This document shows, piece by piece, positions 4,734 to 5,908 of a stretch of DNA of 5,908 nt. The notes beneath the pieces were generated by a model. It did not search any database. It had not been told where the DNA came from and was given only the letters and a program-made list of their open reading frames with translations. The position numbers and the translations under genes were made by a program. The stretch's first letter is position 1. The number at the start of each line of letters is the position of its first letter. The stretch comes from CAWHOW01 sp050013795. Lineage in GTDB: Bacteria > Bacteroidota > Bacteroidia > Bacteroidales > CG2-30-32-10. The stretch is taken from NCBI GenBank assembly GCA_050013795.1, contig JBEKEO010000197.1:1-5908 (forward strand), written 5' to 3'.

Positions 4734-5908
4734 CTAATTTCCCATTTCGGACATGAACTTAATGCGGACAAGGCGTATCTCTTCGGCAGTAAAAACATCC
4801 TCTCCGAGTTCCTCCAGTGCATCTTCAATGGAATCGGATTCGGCATTCTTAAAATAATTAAATATTTCAGCCTGGTTGTCCTTATCGAGGGATTCGTTGA
4901 TATAATAATTAATATCTATTTTGGTTCCTGAAGCAACAATGCTTTCAATTTCGGAGATCAGGTCGGCAAGCGTAAGCCCTTTGGCTTTGGCAATATCATT
5001 CAATTCAATCTTGCGGTCGATGTTCTGGATGATATAAACTTTAAGCCCCGATTTGTTCACCACCGATTTCACCACCATATCAATAGGTCGCTCTATCTCG
5101 TTTTCTTCCACGTATTTTGCAATCAGGTCGACAAAGGGTTTGCCGAATTTAACAGCTTTCCCCGAGCCAACACCTGTTATCTGCTTCAGTTCTTCAAGCT
5201 TTACAGGATACTGTATAGCCATATCCTCCAGCGAAGGGTCCTGGAAAATCACAAAAGGAGGGAGATTATGTTTTTTGCCAATTTCTTTCCTGAGGTCTTT
5301 CAGCAAAGCAAAAAGGACTTTGTCTGTTGCACTTGTCTTTTGTCCGCCACCGGTAAAAAAATCATCGTCATCCCCACTCTCATAATTATGATCAAGGGTC
5401 ATCATAATGGAGAATGGCTCATCTAGGAATTTTTCTCCTTCCTTGCTTATTTTCAGAAGCCCGTAATTATCTATGTCTTTCAGCAGGAGCCTTGAAATAA
5501 GGGTTTGGCGGATAATGGAATTCCAGAACCTTTCATCTTTGTCAGCCCCTCTTCCGAATATTTCAAGTTTGTTATGCTTGCAGGCTTTAATGGTAGCCGA
5601 ATTTTTTCCTATCAGAACATTAATGACATGCTTGGCTTTATAAAGCTGCTTGATGGCAATAACTGTTTCGAGCAATGTGATCACATATTCCTTGGCTTCG
5701 AATTTGGCTTTTGGATGCAGGCAGTTATCGCAATTCTGGCAATTATCGGGAGGATATACTTCGCCAAAGTAATGAAGCAGCTGCTTCCTCCGGCATACGG
5801 ATGATTCGGCATACGAAACAACTTCGAGCAATAAATGCGAGCCTATTTCCTGTTCGGCAACCGCTTTGCCTTTCATGAACGACTCCAGTTTCTGGATATC
5901 ATCATAAC
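4734..5908 (-). CDS. recQ: ATP-dependent DNA helicase RecQ, C-terminal half (cut by the right edge)
   Basis: The frame is open to the window edge. Ten codons (YDDIQKLESF) precede the first visible Met at 5874-5876, so that Met is internal. Numbering from the first complete codon, Cys38, Cys56, Cys59 and Cys62 form the RecQ zinc site (C-x17-C-x2-C-x2-C). The RQC winged helix follows to about residue 170, with the characteristic FGRGADKDERFW. An acidic, Gly-rich linker (176-189) leads to an HRDC domain (about 191-270, with PPFVIFQD and ITGVGSGKAVKFG). A further region of about 118 residues follows, with a helix-turn-helix-like segment (ELNDIAKAKGLTLADLI). RecQ unwinds DNA 3' to 5' in recombination and fork repair. 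The DEAH-type helicase core, expected to be about 340 residues in the long Bacteroidota form, and the promoter lie outside the window. There is no frameshift or internal stop. The gene ends in TAG and converges with the small gene at 4193-4606. Confidence 0.95.
   Translation of the reverse strand, partial: YDDIQKLESFMKGKAVAEQEIGSHLLLEVVSYAESSVCRRKQLLHYFGEVYPPDNCQNCDNCLHPKAKFEAKEYVITLLETVIAIKQLYKAKHVINVLIGKNSATIKACKHNKLEIFGRGADKDERFWNSIIRQTLISRLLLKDIDNYGLLKISKEGEKFLDEPFSIMMTLDHNYESGDDDDFFTGGGQKTSATDKVLFALLKDLRKEIGKKHNLPPFVIFQDPSLEDMAIQYPVKLEELKQITGVGSGKAVKFGKPFVDLIAKYVEENEIERPIDMVVKSVVNKSGLKVYIIQNIDRKIELNDIAKAKGLTLADLISEIESIVASGTKIDINYYINESLDKDNQAEIFNYFKNAESDSIEDALEELGEDVFTAEEIRLVRIKFMSEMGN

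Noticed and set aside
5505..5804. Plus-strand open frame of 99 codons opposite recQ
   Set aside because: It is fully antisense to the conserved zinc-binding and winged-helix region of RecQ and has no promoter or recognisable product.

Overview
The window looks like a chromosomal fragment of a low-GC member of the Bacteroidota. Three observations support this: three proteins carry a signal peptide plus a C-terminal type IX secretion (T9SS, Por) sorting domain; likely promoters follow the Bacteroidota pattern (TTG, 20-bp spacer, TANNTTTG) and the start codons lack Shine-Dalgarno sequences; and the right edge holds a RecQ helicase of the long Bacteroidota form, with an extra C-terminal region after HRDC. 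No rRNA, tRNA, CRISPR array or transposase was seen.

Left part (1-3786, all minus strand): a tandem array of three exported-protein genes, transcribed right to left. The genes at 2843-3736 and 122-1111 are paralogues. Each has a jelly-roll-like body with one Asp-box motif and a GWMIDDI motif, followed by the sorting domain. Between them lies a seven-bladed YVTN beta-propeller protein (1265-2494) with the same type of sorting domain. All three genes end in TAG and are followed by copies of one intergenic repeat that contains a hairpin. The two paralogues also share an almost identical promoter block. The left edge of the window starts inside a further copy of that block, so another gene of the array probably begins about 30 bp outside the window.

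Middle (3737-4192): a divergent intergenic region with the promoter of the leftward array, a patch of GCAG-rich short repeats, and a good Bacteroidota promoter driving an unrecognised 137-residue cytoplasmic protein (4193-4606, plus strand).

Right part (4734-5908, minus strand): the C-terminal half of RecQ (zinc-binding, winged-helix, HRDC and C-terminal helix-turn-helix-like regions). Its helicase core lies beyond the right edge. It converges on the small plus-strand gene, and a short palindrome lies between them.

The three secreted proteins probably work at or outside the outer membrane. The sequence gives no substrate or partner. The most interesting aspect is the cassette-like architecture: different exported bodies sit between repeated promoter and 3' hairpin modules. 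No complete new defence or metabolic system is visible.
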